The translations under genes and the position numbers were made by a program. Positions 13,431 to 13,489 of a stretch of 13,489 bases of DNA are shown here, in pieces (positions within the stretch are counted from its first letter, which is position 1; the number at the start of each line of letters is the position of its first letter). The stretch lies in NCBI GenBank assembly GCA_009774465.1, contig VSNT01000106.1, forward strand, positions 1 to 13,489. Direction: 5' to 3'. The stretch comes from Lachnospiraceae bacterium (lineage in GTDB: Bacteria; Bacillota_A; Clostridia; Lachnospirales; Lachnospiraceae). The notes beneath the pieces were generated by a model. The model saw nothing but the letters and a program-made list of their open reading frames with translations, was not told the origin of the DNA and did not search any database.

Positions 13431-13489
13431 ATGGCAGTAAGAGTAGCAATTAATGGTTTTGGCCGTATCGGTCGTCTGGCATTCAGACA
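13431..13489 (+). CDS. gap: Glyceraldehyde-3-phosphate dehydrogenase, 3'-partial
   Basis: Only the first 19 full codons are in the window. They read MAVRVAINGFGRIGRLAFR, the unmistakable start of GAPDH with the NAD-binding glycine motif INGFGRIGR. The enzyme oxidises glyceraldehyde 3-phosphate to 1,3-bisphosphoglycerate in glycolysis. A strong ribosome site, TTAGGAGGA, precedes the ATG with normal spacing. The gene runs off the right edge of the window, so operon partners such as pgk or tpi cannot be seen. Confidence 0.95.
   Translation, partial: MAVRVAINGFGRIGRLAFR

Overview
The window looks like a chromosome segment of a low-to-mid GC Gram-positive anaerobe, most likely a Lachnospiraceae-type clostridium. 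The evidence is the nifS-nifU-mnmA operon, the SpoVB-type flippase, strong AGGAGG-type ribosome sites and the style of the chemoreceptor. This assignment is inferred from gene content, not computed.

Three compositional zones are visible. (1) Bases 1-2886 are GC-richer and hold the right end of an integrated mobile element: a 5'-truncated cell-wall lysin (amidase, glucosaminidase, SH3b), two consecutive excisionase-like genes, and a Tn916-family tyrosine integrase closed by a clear intrinsic terminator. A lysin next to the integrase favours a prophage, but the Xis/Int pair is the Tn916 type, so an integrative conjugative element is also possible. The left edge is a perfect 30-nt inverted repeat that may be an assembly or contig-end artefact.

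(2) Bases 2887 to about 5060 are strikingly AT-rich and look like a decayed cargo island. They hold a tiny cysteine-rich ORF, a stub resembling the start of a HEPN-type protein, the tail of another gene, an intact 416-aa HNH-type protein, and a broken gene start. The element's right attachment site should lie between the integrase and base 5186 but cannot be fixed from this window alone. Two sets of inverted repeats (5010-5047 and 5071-5166) sit just before the first clear host gene.

(3) Bases 5187-13489 are ordinary host chromosome: low-molecular-weight tyrosine phosphatase (+), NAD-dependent epimerase-like protein (-), a methyl-accepting chemotaxis protein with almost no extracellular part (+), a SpoVB-like flippase (-), the operon nifS-nifU-mnmA (+), a PHP-family histidinol-phosphatase-like protein (-), and the first 19 codons of glyceraldehyde-3-phosphate dehydrogenase (+). 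NifS would release sulfur from cysteine, NifU would serve as Fe-S scaffold, and MnmA would use NifS-derived persulfide to make 2-thiouridine in tRNA. Several host promoters read well by eye (before the chemoreceptor, nifS and gap). No rRNA, tRNA, CRISPR array or intact insertion sequence was found.
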